Source of the DNA: SP197 sp965242595
GTDB taxonomy: Bacteria > Pseudomonadota > Alphaproteobacteria > SP197
Length of the DNA: 64,000 nucleotides
Assembly: GCA_965242595.1 (NCBI GenBank)
Contig: OZ251464.1
Span: forward strand, 2,542,001-2,606,000
Reading direction: 5' to 3'
Part shown: positions 44,303 through 52,872 of the stretch, piece after piece
Position numbering within the stretch: position 1 is the first letter of the stretch
How the letters are laid out: every line of letters starts with the position of its first letter
Program-made: the position numbers and the translations under genes
The notes under the pieces: generated by a model
The model's database searches: none
What the model was told of the DNA's origin: nothing
What the model saw: only the letters and a program-made list of their open reading frames with translations

Positions 44303-45571
44303 TCAGCTGGCCAGCCGCTCCAGATACCAGCGCGTGAAGTCGGCCGAATAGTCCTCCAGCGGCGCATAGGGGCCGGGGCGATAGCGGGCGGAGTTCACAC
44401 CCTTCTGGTTGTCGATGATGATCTTGGTGTCTTCCACCGTGGTCACGTCCCACATCCAGATCAGCCGTTTCAGGTCGTAATCGGCGCCTTCCCTGGCGTC
44501 GGCGCGGACATGCCAGGTCACCTCCACCTGTGTGAGCTCCGGGCTGGCGGGCGTGAAGCGGAACATGGTCAGATGGTCGGCGCACAGATAGGCATAGGAA
44601 AGCGGGCCGAAGGTGAAGGCCGTCTCGCCGCCGTCCCAGTGTTCCAGGCCGCCCAGCAGCGGCGCCAGCGCCCGCCCGTCTTCGGACAGCGTGACGAAGC
44701 CTGCGCGGATCGGCTGGCGCCAGGTGCTCAGGGGCTGGCGCCGGTCGCCGCCCTCGCCCTGGCCCACCGGATGGCCCAGCGCGGCCGTCTTTTCCTCCCA
44801 GGCCCTGGTCGGCTCAAGGTAGCCCGCCACCGGGTCGCGGTCGTGGGCGGCCACATAGGCGTTCACCATGGTGTATTCGGGATGGGCCGGCGAGCAGTGG
44901 TAGCATTCGCGGAAATTGTCCACCACCAGCTTCCAATTGGCATGGGTGGGATAGAGCTCGCGGTGGACGATTTTCGTCTCTGCCAGGCGGTGGCGGCTGG
45001 CGAGGCGGTCGAGATCGGCTTCGATGGCGGCGAAATCGGCCACCTGCGGGTCGCCGGGGGCGGCGAGGCAGACGAAGATCAGCCCGTGGGCGACCTCCAC
45101 CCGGCAGGGATGCAGGCCGAAGGCGGATTTGTCGAACCCCTTGGGCATGCCGCGCGCGCCGATCAGGCGCCCTTGCAGGTCATAGACCCAGGCGTGATAG
45201 GGGCAGGTCAGGGTGCGGACATGGCCCTGCGGTTCCAGGCAGATATGGCTGCCGCGGTGGCGGCAGACATTGAAGAAGGCGCGCACGATGCCGTCGCGCC
45301 CGCGCAGGACGACGATCGACTCCGCGCCGATCTCGTAGAGCAGATAGTCGCCCGGACGCGGCAGCTCGCAGACATGGGCGACATAAAGCCAGGCCCTGGC
45401 GACCACCTTCGCCATGTCGCGGCGGAAGATCGCCGGATCGCGGTAGAATGGCTGCTCCAGGGTGAAGCCGGGCCTCTGGCGGGCGATCAGCCGGTCCAGG
45501 TCGCCCACATCGTTCGGGCCGTTCGGTTCGTTCAGACCGTCCATGCGGGTCGCGGCGCCCTGGCCATCCAT
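44303..45571 (-). CDS. Rieske non-heme iron oxygenase, alpha subunit (quaternary-amine type), copy C
   Basis: A 422-aa paralogue of copy B: CRHRGSHIC...CPYHAW Rieske site and NWKLVVDNFRECYHCSPAHPEY iron site with bridging Glu. The first about 20 residues are variable; ATG 45571 is the first good start, but internal starts are possible (MDGLNEP at codon 10). It is the first gene of the Rieske trio and is divergent from the TMADH-type gene across a 112-bp gap, so shared regulation is likely. The enzyme needs an electron-transfer reductase that is not encoded here. Confidence 0.86.
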   Translation of the reverse strand: MDGQGAATRMDGLNEPNGPNDVGDLDRLIARQRPGFTLEQPFYRDPAIFRRDMAKVVARAWLYVAHVCELPRPGDYLLYEIGAESIVVLRGRDGIVRAFFNVCRHRGSHICLEPQGHVRTLTCPYHAWVYDLQGRLIGARGMPKGFDKSAFGLHPCRVEVAHGLIFVCLAAPGDPQVADFAAIEADLDRLASRHRLAETKIVHRELYPTHANWKLVVDNFRECYHCSPAHPEYTMVNAYVAAHDRDPVAGYLEPTRAWEEKTAALGHPVGQGEGGDRRQPLSTWRQPIRAGFVTLSEDGRALAPLLGGLEHWDGGETAFTFGPLSYAYLCADHLTMFRFTPASPELTQVEVTWHVRADAREGADYDLKRLIWMWDVTTVEDTKIIIDNQKGVNSARYRPGPYAPLEDYSADFTRWYLERLAS

Positions 45572-45683
45572 CGCGGGCCTCCCTGGTGGCGGCCCAGGAT
45601 ACCACCGCGTGGCGGCGAGGCAATGCGGCTTGATGGCGGCGCGCGGGGCGGCCATGCTGGCGATGGCCGTTCGAGGGGGGACC

Positions 45684-47723
45684 ATGACCCGCGATCCACG
45701 CTACGACATCCTGTTCGAACCGGTCGCCATCGGGCCGGTGACGGCGCCCAATCGCTTCTACCAGGTGCCGCATTGCTCCGGCATGGGCTTCGCCATGCCG
45801 CGCACGCTGAACGCCATGCGCGAGGTCAAGGCCGAGGGCGGCTGGGGCGTGGTGTGCACCGAATACTGCTCCACCGACCCTTCCTCCGACGACCACCCCT
45901 ATCCCTATTGCACCTTGTGGGACGAGGGCGATGTCAGGAACCAGGCGGCCATGGTGGAGGCGGTGCATCGCCACGGGGCGCTGGCCGGCGTCGAGCTGTG
46001 GCACGGCGGCTATGCCGCGGAAAACTGGCTTTCGCGCGCCGTCTCCATGGCACCCATGTCCATGCCGGTCTGGCATGGCAGCGGCCAGACCCGGGCCATG
46101 GACAAGGCCGATATCCGCGAATTCCGCCGCAACCATCGCGCCTCGGCGCTGCGGGCGAAGCAGGCCGGCTTCGACATCGTCTATGTCTATGCTGCCCATG
46201 GCTATCTGCCGGCGCAGTTCCTCTCGCCGGTGCAGAACCGGCGCACGGACGAATATGGCGGCAGCTTCGAGAACCGCGCCCGCCTGATCAAGGAGTTGCT
46301 GGAGGAGACCGGCGAGGCGGTGGGGGCCGAATGCGGCGTCGCCATCCGCTTTGCCGTCGACAACCTGGATACCGACATGGGCATCGACAGCGACGGCGAC
46401 GGGCGGGCGCTGGTGGAATATCTGGCCGAACTTCCGGATTTGTGGGACGTCAACATCGCCAACTTCCCGGCCGATGCCCGCACCGCCCGTTTCGCCGAAG
46501 AGGGCGCCCAGGAGGCCCATATCGCCTTCGTCAAACAGGTGACGTCGAAGCCGGTGGTGATCGTGGGCCGCTATACCGGCCCCGACCGCATGGCCAGCAT
46601 CGTCGCCGCCGGCCTGACCGATCTGATCGGCGCCGCCCGCCCGTCCATCGCCGATCCCTTCCTGCCGAAGAAGATCGAGCAGGGCCGCAGCGAAGACATC
46701 CGCGAATGCATCGGCTGCAATGTCTGCATCATGGGCGACGGCAACGGCGTTCCCATCCGCTGCACCCAGAACCCGACCATGGGCGAGGAATGGCGCCGCG
46801 GCTGGCATCCGGAGCGGATCGCCCCCAAAGGCGGCGACGGCAAGGTGCTGATCGTCGGCGCCGGCCCGGCCGGGCTGGAGGCGGCGCGGGCCGCCGGCCA
46901 GCGGGGCTATCGCGTCACCCTGGCGGAGGCCCGCCCCGAGGTGGGCGGCCGGGCGGCCCGCGAGGCGCGTCTGCCGGGGCTTGCCACCTTCGCGCGGGTG
47001 AGAGACTGGCGAACGGGCCAGATCGCCGCCATGCCGGGGGTGGAGCTGTTTCGGGAAAGCCGGCTGCAGGCGGCCCAGGTGCTGGAGTTCGGCTTCGACC
47101 ATGTCTGCATCGCCACCGGCGCCACCTGGCGCCCCGATGGCACCGGGCGATCCAGCTTCCGCCCCTTCGAAGGCTGGCGCCACCGGCGCGTGGGCACGCC
47201 CGACGACGTCATGGCCGGGCGCGCCTTCGAAGGCCGCGTGCTGGTCTATGACGACGACCATTTCTACATGGGCGGCGTCGTTGCCGAGGCGCTGGCCGGG
47301 GCCGGCAACCGGGTGGTGTTCGTCACCAGCGCCGACAGCGTTTCGCCGGATTGCGAGCGCACCCTGGACCAGGCGCGCATCCAGGCGCGGCTGATCCAGC
47401 TGGGCATCGAGATCGTCACCGCCCACACGCTGCAGGCCTTCGACGGCAGCCACGCCCTGCTGGCCTGCGGCTATGGCGGCGGCGAGCGCAAGGTGGCCTG
47501 CGACAGCCTGGTGGCGGTGACCTCACGCGAACCCTGCGACGCGCTCTACCGCGAGCTCGCCGCCCGTCCCGAACGGCTGGCGGCGGCCGGCATCGCCAGC
47601 CTGAAGCGCATCGGCGATTGCGAGGCGCCCGACATCGTCGCCGCCGCCGTCCATGCCGGCCACCTCTACGCCCGCACCCTGGACGCCAAAGACGAGGTCA
47701 GGCGCGACCGCGTCGTGCTGTAG
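45684..47723 (+). CDS. trimethylamine/dimethylamine dehydrogenase-type flavoprotein (possible dimethylglycine demethylase)
   Basis: A 679-aa protein of the TMADH group: an FMN TIM barrel (1-360), a 4Fe-4S motif CIGCNVCI plus CTQNPTMG, and C-terminal FAD/NAD-like domains starting VLIVGAGPAGLEAARAAG. Cys31 in RFYQVPHC aligns with the TMADH cysteine that bonds FMN covalently, and TEYCSTDPSSDD matches the substrate-pocket region. This subfamily oxidatively demethylates methylated amines, releasing formaldehyde; the DgcA dimethylglycine demethylases are close relatives. It is divergent from the three Rieske genes, as in betaine catabolic loci. Substrate not certain. Confidence 0.85.
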   Translation: MTRDPRYDILFEPVAIGPVTAPNRFYQVPHCSGMGFAMPRTLNAMREVKAEGGWGVVCTEYCSTDPSSDDHPYPYCTLWDEGDVRNQAAMVEAVHRHGALAGVELWHGGYAAENWLSRAVSMAPMSMPVWHGSGQTRAMDKADIREFRRNHRASALRAKQAGFDIVYVYAAHGYLPAQFLSPVQNRRTDEYGGSFENRARLIKELLEETGEAVGAECGVAIRFAVDNLDTDMGIDSDGDGRALVEYLAELPDLWDVNIANFPADARTARFAEEGAQEAHIAFVKQVTSKPVVIVGRYTGPDRMASIVAAGLTDLIGAARPSIADPFLPKKIEQGRSEDIRECIGCNVCIMGDGNGVPIRCTQNPTMGEEWRRGWHPERIAPKGGDGKVLIVGAGPAGLEAARAAGQRGYRVTLAEARPEVGGRAAREARLPGLATFARVRDWRTGQIAAMPGVELFRESRLQAAQVLEFGFDHVCIATGATWRPDGTGRSSFRPFEGWRHRRVGTPDDVMAGRAFEGRVLVYDDDHFYMGGVVAEALAGAGNRVVFVTSADSVSPDCERTLDQARIQARLIQLGIEIVTAHTLQAFDGSHALLACGYGGGERKVACDSLVAVTSREPCDALYRELAARPERLAAAGIASLKRIGDCEAPDIVAAAVHAGHLYARTLDAKDEVRRDRVVL

Positions 47724-47752
47724 GCCGGGGCTAGCGAGCTGCCACAGGCCAT

Positions 47753-47760
47753 GCTATGAC
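47753..47760 (+). promoter_or_regulatory. possible -10 element of the ATPase/TOPRIM cassette
   Basis: GCTATGAC lies 29 bases before the ATG at 47790. It partly fits the recurring box. No -35 is visible, and transcription could also read through from the flavoprotein gene 66 bp upstream. Confidence 0.25.
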
Positions 47761-47789
47761 GATGCTCGCTCGCAGAAGGTAGCGCCGCC

Positions 47790-48965
47790 ATGCCCGAAGA
47801 GCCGAACGGCCGCTTGCACCTCCCAAGCCTCTCCATCAAGGGCTTTCGGGGCATCGACGAGCTCGACATCCCACATTTAGGCCGTGTGACCTTGCTAACC
47901 GGTAGAAACGGCGTTGGCAAAACGACGGTTCTGGAAGCTGTTCGGATCTATGCTTCGCGAGGTAGTGAGCATGTGCTATCCAGTCTTCTGTGGGAGCATG
48001 AAGAGTACGCAGTTGCTGTTGACGAAGATGAAGACAGGACGTTTGCCCCGGATCTTGCGACCTTGTTTCATGGTCGCAAAGTATCACTGGATTCTCGTAT
48101 CGAGATCGGACAATCAGGCAAAAGGAATCTCATAATTAAGGCAACTACCCCGAGTCATCCTCAAGCAGATCTCTTGGAGAAAGAAGGACTGTATTATGAC
48201 GCGCAATCGGATACCTCCTTGTTGGCAATAGCGGTTACACTTTCTGATCGTGAACGAATATTACCTTTGTTTTTTTCACGATACTATCCTTCCATGATGA
48301 AAAGGCGCAGACTCTCTCGACGATTTGTTGAAGAGCATGGGGAATGGCCGCCAGCATTGAAGTGTCAACCTCTTGGTCCTGGTTTGCTTGACAACAACGC
48401 TGTGGCAGGATTTTGGGACGCCGTGGCACTGACAGAAGATGGAGATCGCGCGGTCGAGGCTTTGAATCTCGTGCTTCATGACAACAAAGCGGCTCAAGTA
48501 GCTATGATCGGTGACGATCCACGACGCTACCCCCCACGCTATCTCCCATATGCTCGGGCGCTTTACGAGCGGAGGGCTGTCGTAAAACTGCAAGGCCACG
48601 ACGGACCTGTGCCATTGAAAAGTCTCGGTGATGGGGCGATACGGCTTTTCGGAGTCGCTCTCGCTCTGGCCGGTAGCCGCGGCGGGTTTCTGGTTATCGA
48701 TGAGGCCGAGAATGGCATCCACTACTCCGCTCACACCGACCTCTGGCGTATGATTTTGCAGACGGCGCGCAAGAATGATGTGCAAGTCTTCGCGACAACT
48801 CACAGCTTTGATTGTGTGAATGGGTTTGCAAAAGCAGCTTTGGAGGATCCAATGAGTGAAGGCAGGCTTGTGCGATTGGAAAAGAAAGGCGGGCAGATTC
48901 GCGCTGTCGCCTATTCGGAGGACGAGCTCAAAATCGCCTCTGAACAAGGCATAGAGGTTCGCTAG
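47790..48965 (+). CDS. OLD/AriA-like ABC-type ATPase of a putative two-gene defence system
   Basis: The 391-aa protein is a stand-alone SMC/ABC-like ATPase: Walker A GRNGVGKTT at 38-46, ABC signature LKSLGDG at 276-282, Walker B FLVIDEAENG at 300-309 and H-loop TTHS at 336-339. No nuclease domain is fused; the TOPRIM protein follows 11 bp later. This split ATPase plus TOPRIM architecture is that of PARIS (AriA/AriB) and other class 4 OLD systems, where the ATPase senses a phage trigger and releases the nuclease. Hand counts of single lines of the cassette gave 43-52% G+C, far below the neighbours. Anti-phage activity is inference. Confidence 0.82.
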   Translation: MPEEPNGRLHLPSLSIKGFRGIDELDIPHLGRVTLLTGRNGVGKTTVLEAVRIYASRGSEHVLSSLLWEHEEYAVAVDEDEDRTFAPDLATLFHGRKVSLDSRIEIGQSGKRNLIIKATTPSHPQADLLEKEGLYYDAQSDTSLLAIAVTLSDRERILPLFFSRYYPSMMKRRRLSRRFVEEHGEWPPALKCQPLGPGLLDNNAVAGFWDAVALTEDGDRAVEALNLVLHDNKAAQVAMIGDDPRRYPPRYLPYARALYERRAVVKLQGHDGPVPLKSLGDGAIRLFGVALALAGSRGGFLVIDEAENGIHYSAHTDLWRMILQTARKNDVQVFATTHSFDCVNGFAKAALEDPMSEGRLVRLEKKGGQIRAVAYSEDELKIASEQGIEVR

Positions 48966-48976
48966 GTGTGCTTCCG

Positions 48977-49654
48977 ATGGGTGTTCCTGCGAAGAGGCTT
49001 TTGATTGTCGAAGGACCGGATGACAAACACGTCATTCGCCATCTCCTTAAGAAGCTAGGCTATGAGACTAAAATTGTTAAAGAGAATGGCCGCGTTCACT
49101 TTGTTTGTCGGCACTCGGATCGTATGGCATACTTCCGCATCGTCGACAAAGGAGGTATCAATCAACTTCTCGACGCTATCGCCCAAGAAGCCAAGGTGTC
49201 AGGGCGGCTTGCTCTTGGTATCGTTGCTGACGCAAATGAAACCCCATGTTCTCGTTGGAAGGCCATTTCGGACCGGATTCGGAAAATAGAAGTTGAACCG
49301 CTTTCATTGCCTGACGAGCGTGAGCCAGAAGGCACAGTTATCGGGAATATGCTGCGCGTTGGTGTTTGGTTGATGCCGGATAATCGGCGGTGTGGAGAAA
49401 TTGAAGACTTTGTGCAGGAAATGATCCCGGATGATGATCCTGTTTGGCCTTTATCCAAGCAATACATCGGTGATATTCCTTCTCATGACAGGAAGTTTAC
49501 TCGCAAAAAGAGGACTCGGGCCGAGCTTTATGCTTGGATGGCAACAAGAAAAGAACCTAGCCGTATGGGAACGGCCATCGGTAGCGGCGATCTGAAGACT
49601 GACGGTGAGCTTTGCGCATCGTTCTCGCGGTGGATCCAGCGTCTGTTCACATAA
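48977..49654 (+). CDS. DUF3226 TOPRIM protein (AriB-like effector) of a putative two-gene defence system
   Basis: A 225-aa protein. TOPRIM features are LLIVEGPDDKHVI (Glu12), GIVADANE (85-88) and the DUF3226 signature RVGVWLMPDNRRCGEIEDFV (128-147). The second acidic position of the DxD motif is Asn (D-A-N), unlike a canonical TOPRIM. A GTG at 48968 is possible, but ATG 48977 has AGGTG 8 bases upstream. In PARIS the effector carries DUF4435; DUF3226 is a related TOPRIM family, so this is a variant pairing. It is probably the nuclease or RNase activated by the ATPase. It is convergent with the amine oxidase gene 11 bp away. Confidence 0.82.
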   Translation: MGVPAKRLLIVEGPDDKHVIRHLLKKLGYETKIVKENGRVHFVCRHSDRMAYFRIVDKGGINQLLDAIAQEAKVSGRLALGIVADANETPCSRWKAISDRIRKIEVEPLSLPDEREPEGTVIGNMLRVGVWLMPDNRRCGEIEDFVQEMIPDDDPVWPLSKQYIGDIPSHDRKFTRKKRTRAELYAWMATRKEPSRMGTAIGSGDLKTDGELCASFSRWIQRLFT

Positions 49655-49665
49655 CACCTGCGCAC

Positions 49666-50985
49666 TCAGCCTCTCATAGACCAGCGGTCGAGGAGCTTCA
49701 TCCAGCCCACCACCAGCGGCAGGAACCAGGGGTCGCCGCGGTAGAAGGGCACGGTCGGGAAGGGCCGGTCGTCCAGCGGTGTGGCCGCATCGGCGTCGCC
49801 CAGAATGCGCAGCGCCGTCTTGTGGCCCAGCCAGGTTCCCATCGGCACGCCGGCGGCGCACCAGCCCATGGCGTAATGCAGGCCGTCATGGCGGCCGCCA
49901 TGGGGCAGCATGTCGAAGCTGAAGGCGACCTTGCCGGTCCAGCAATGGCTCAGCCTGGCGCCCGCCAGCGCCGGCACCAGGCGCACCATGGCGGCGTGGA
50001 GGCGGCCGGCCTTGGCATCCAGCGCCTGCGGCCCCTCGCCGGTAAGGCCGCCGAACAGCACCCGGGTGCCGTCTTCGCTGGGCCGCATCCAGCAGGGCGT
50101 GTTGCGGTTTTCGATCATCGGCCGCCCGCCGGGCATCGCCTCGGCCATCAGCGCCGCCGGCAGCGGCTCGGTGGCGATCATGAAGGCCGGCACGGGCACG
50201 ACGCGCCGCCGCTGCCAGGGCAGCGCCCGGGGCGTGTAGCCATTGGTGGCCACCACCACCTCGCGGGCGGCGATGGCGCCCTTGGCCGTCGTCACCGTGA
50301 AGCCGGCCTTTTCGCGCACCACGCCCGTCGCCGGGCAGAAGCCCACGATGTCGGCGCCCTGCGAGCGGGCGCGCCGCAGCAGCCCGTTGTGATAGAGGCC
50401 GGTATGCACCAGGCCGTTGCCGCGCAGCAGCTGGCCGCCGCGATACAGATCGCTGGCGATGTAGTCGCGCTGGCGCTCCGGCCCCACCATCTCGGCATCG
50501 ACCGGCACGCCGTCCGCCACCATCATCTCCAGGTCGCGTTCCAGCTTGTCGAAGGCCGCCCTGGAAGGGGCGGCGATGAAACGGCCGCTGTTGCGGTAGA
50601 AACAGGCGATCTGCTCGTCGCGGATCAGGCCGGCGGCATAATCGTGGGCGGCGATGGCGGCGCGGGCCAGCTCGGCCGCCCTGGCCCGCCCCACGGCCCT
50701 GGCCATATCGCCATATTTGAACCACAGGCTGCGGCCCAGATAGCCGGCATTGCGCGTGCTGGCGCCGTGGCCCGCCGCCTCGGCATCCAGCACCACCACC
50801 CGGCGCCCGCCCCTGGCCAGGGTCAGCGCGCAGGAAAGGCCGACATTGCCCGCCCCGATCACCGCCACATCGGCTCGGCGGGGCGGCATGGCGCCATCGT
50901 CTTCAGGGCGCGGGGCCAGATCCCACCAATAAGGGGTTTGCCTGAAGCCGGGGGCGAGAACGCCCGCCTCACGGGAAGCAGCCAT
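49666..50985 (-). CDS. FAD-dependent oxidoreductase, DAAO/DadA family
   Basis: A 439-aa flavoprotein with the N-terminal dinucleotide motif VAVIGAGNVGLSCALTLARGG and ASTRNAGYLGRSL, followed by a glycine oxidase/sarcosine oxidase-like substrate domain and YAMGWCAAGVPMGTWLGHK near the C-terminus. Family members oxidise secondary or D-amines, such as sarcosine, gamma-glutamylputrescine or N-methyl amino acids. Its start overlaps the upstream aspartoacylase-like gene by 17 bp. With the Rieske and TMADH-type genes it could complete stepwise demethylation to a free amino acid; this is inference. Confidence 0.85.
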   Translation of the reverse strand: MAASREAGVLAPGFRQTPYWWDLAPRPEDDGAMPPRRADVAVIGAGNVGLSCALTLARGGRRVVVLDAEAAGHGASTRNAGYLGRSLWFKYGDMARAVGRARAAELARAAIAAHDYAAGLIRDEQIACFYRNSGRFIAAPSRAAFDKLERDLEMMVADGVPVDAEMVGPERQRDYIASDLYRGGQLLRGNGLVHTGLYHNGLLRRARSQGADIVGFCPATGVVREKAGFTVTTAKGAIAAREVVVATNGYTPRALPWQRRRVVPVPAFMIATEPLPAALMAEAMPGGRPMIENRNTPCWMRPSEDGTRVLFGGLTGEGPQALDAKAGRLHAAMVRLVPALAGARLSHCWTGKVAFSFDMLPHGGRHDGLHYAMGWCAAGVPMGTWLGHKTALRILGDADAATPLDDRPFPTVPFYRGDPWFLPLVVGWMKLLDRWSMRG

Positions 50986-51985
50986 GGTCCCTCCTCGCGT
51001 CGGCCTGCGGCGAGGCCACCGTCCTGCCCAGCCGCACCGCCGTCTGGCCCCGGGCCGGCAGGCGGGCGGGCATGACCATGATGCAATCGCGGTAGGGCGT
51101 GACGATTTCGCGCCCGCCGTCGTGGGCGATGGGGGTTTGCGCCTCGGCCACCGTCTCGAAGCCCTGGAAGCGGCGGGCGAAGCGGAAATCGTCGCTGACC
51201 GCCGTCACCGCATGGGTGACCTCGATGAAAAGCTGGCCCGCCGCCGCGCCCCCGTCCACGAGCTGGGCGTCCATGTGTCGGGCCAGATAGTCGCCGCTTG
51301 CCGCCCGGTGGCAGACCAGGAAGGCCAGCGCGGTCTGGATCGCCACCGCCACCGCCTCTGGCCGGAAGTGATAGCCGCACTCCACCAGGCAGGCGCTGTG
51401 GGGAAGGGCCGGATCGTCGAAGCGGGCATAGTCGCGCAGGCGCCGTCCGGCGGCGTGGCCGGCATCGATCACCACATGGCGCGGGCGGGCGATGGCCGCC
51501 GCCAGGGCCTGCCCTTTCTCCCTGCTGCCGGCCAGCAGCATGGCGGGCTGCGGCAGGTCCACCGAATGGATGTCCAGCAGGCTGTCGATGTCGTCCACCA
51601 GCGGCCTCATGGCGCGGGCGCGGGCCAGCTCCACGCTCTGGCGCGGGCCATCCAGGGTGGCGCTATCCCACAGGCGGTTGAAATCCTCGTCCACGAAGCG
51701 CGAATCGTAGGGCCGTGCGGCGTCGAAGGCGCCATAGGCGGCCACATTGGCGAAGGACAATGTCAGCCGCCCCCGGCTGGGGCGGCAGCCGCTTTCGAAC
51801 AGAAAGGCCAGGGCGTGGGCGCCGCACAGCTCGTTGCCGTGGGTCAGCGCGTTGATCATCAGATGCGGCCCCGGCCTCCCGCTGTCGAAGGTGGTGGCGT
51901 AATCGATGCCGGCGTTGCCCTTGCGGTAGGGCGCGATGTCACAGGGCAGCAGGCGGATATCGCCGCCATCGGGTCGCTCGTTCAT
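50969..51985 (-). CDS. succinylglutamate desuccinylase/aspartoacylase family zinc hydrolase
   Basis: A 338-aa M14-like carboxypeptidase-fold enzyme. Zinc-site motifs are LTHGNELCGAHAL (His and Glu) and LLDIHSVDLP (His). The family removes acyl groups from amino acids. It lies directly upstream of the DAAO-type gene with a 17-bp overlap and 12 bp after the NAD kinase stop end in the same direction, so these minus-strand genes probably share a transcript. A role in releasing an N-acyl amine for oxidation would fit but is not shown. Confidence 0.82.
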   Translation of the reverse strand: MNERPDGGDIRLLPCDIAPYRKGNAGIDYATTFDSGRPGPHLMINALTHGNELCGAHALAFLFESGCRPSRGRLTLSFANVAAYGAFDAARPYDSRFVDEDFNRLWDSATLDGPRQSVELARARAMRPLVDDIDSLLDIHSVDLPQPAMLLAGSREKGQALAAAIARPRHVVIDAGHAAGRRLRDYARFDDPALPHSACLVECGYHFRPEAVAVAIQTALAFLVCHRAASGDYLARHMDAQLVDGGAAAGQLFIEVTHAVTAVSDDFRFARRFQGFETVAEAQTPIAHDGGREIVTPYRDCIMVMPARLPARGQTAVRLGRTVASPQADARRDHGCFP

Positions 51986-51997
51986 GCCTTCCTCAGT

Positions 51998-52786
51998 TCA
52001 GGTCGCGAACTGCTCCTTCAGGATGCGTTCCTCGAGATTGTGCTCGGGGTCGAACAGCAGGGTGACGGTGCGGCTGTCGTCGCTGGCGATCTCCACCCGC
52101 ACCACGTCGCGCACTTCGGTGGCGTCGGCGACGGCGCTCACCGGGCGCTTGGCGTGGTCCAGCACCTCGAAGACGACCCTGCTCGCCTCCGGCAGGATGG
52201 CGCCGCGCCAGCGGCGGGGGCGGAAGGCGCTGATGGGGGTGAGCGCCAGCGAGCGCGAGCCGATGGGCAGGATGGGGCCGTGGGCCGAAAGGTTGTAGGC
52301 GGTGCTGCCGGCGGCGGTGGCCAGCAGCACGCCGTCGCAGGCCAGCGCCTTCATGCGCACCACGCCGTCGATGGCGATGGCCACCCTGGCGGTCTGGCGG
52401 GTCTGGCGCAGCAGCGCCACCTCGTTGATGGCCAGCGCGTCGTGGCGGCTGCCGGCGGCGTCCAGGGCGGCCATCCGCAGCGGTTTCAGCACCGTGGGCT
52501 GGGCGGCGCGGATACGCTCCAGCAGGCCTGCGCCCTCCTTCCAGGCGTTCATCAGGAACCCGACCGAGCCGCGGTTCACGCCATAGACCGCCACCTTCGT
52601 GCCCAGACAGGCGCGCAGCGTCTCCAGCATGAAGCCATCGCCGCCCAGGGCCACGATCACCTCCGCCCCGGCGGGCTGGCGGGCGCCGTGTATCGCCTCC
52701 AGCCTGGCCCGGGCGCGGCGCGCCTTGGCAGCGGGCGAGGAGACGAAGGCGATGGTCGGCGTGGGGGTCGGCGCGGGCGCGGGCAT
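51998..52786 (-). CDS. nadK: NAD kinase
   Basis: Phosphorylates NAD to NADP. The 262-aa protein has the GGDG motif in VIVALGGDGFMLETL, the GVNRGSVGFLMN segment and ATAAGSTAYNLSAHGPIL, the NAD-binding signature. The upstream ATG at 52816 overlaps a TATAAT-like -10 box, so I chose ATG 52786, which gives the usual alphaproteobacterial length. It is divergent from the broken hydroxypyruvate isomerase gene, and may be co-transcribed with the downstream aspartoacylase-like gene. Confidence 0.92.
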   Translation of the reverse strand: MPAPAPTPTPTIAFVSSPAAKARRARARLEAIHGARQPAGAEVIVALGGDGFMLETLRACLGTKVAVYGVNRGSVGFLMNAWKEGAGLLERIRAAQPTVLKPLRMAALDAAGSRHDALAINEVALLRQTRQTARVAIAIDGVVRMKALACDGVLLATAAGSTAYNLSAHGPILPIGSRSLALTPISAFRPRRWRGAILPEASRVVFEVLDHAKRPVSAVADATEVRDVVRVEIASDDSRTVTLLFDPEHNLEERILKEQFAT

Positions 52787-52814
52787 GGCGGCCTCTGCGG
52801 GGGCGGGCGGGGCC

Positions 52815-52820
52815 ATTATA
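52815..52820 (-). promoter_or_regulatory. putative -10 hexamer (TATAAT) of nadK
   Basis: Minus-strand TATAAT followed by GG, the best -10 match in the window, 28 bases before the chosen nadK start. It overlaps the alternative ATG at 52816, which argues against that start. No good -35 is visible. Confidence 0.5.
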
Positions 52821-52858
52821 CGCCGCCGGGGCGGTTTTCGCGCAGGCCGGGCGAATGC

Positions 52859-52868
52859 GCTAGCATGG
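52859..52868 (+). promoter_or_regulatory. putative -10 element before the hydroxypyruvate isomerase remnant
   Basis: GCTAGCATGG ends only 4 bases before the ATG at 52873. If this is the -10, transcription would begin at or next to the start codon, giving a leaderless message. It would also drive the M24 gene. Confidence 0.35.
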
Positions 52869-52872
52869 CGCC

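Noticed and set aside
41714..47251. Very long plus-strand open frame of about 1845 codons across the Rieske genes
   Set aside because: It is antisense to three convincing Rieske genes and then out of frame over the flavoprotein gene. Its translation is His-, Gly- and Gln-rich low-complexity sequence, typical of shadow frames in high-G+C DNA.
47790..49654. Septu, Gabija or a fused OLD nuclease
   Set aside because: No HNH (PtuB) or UvrD (GajB) protein follows, and the TOPRIM domain is on a separate small protein, which fits split class 4 OLD systems better.
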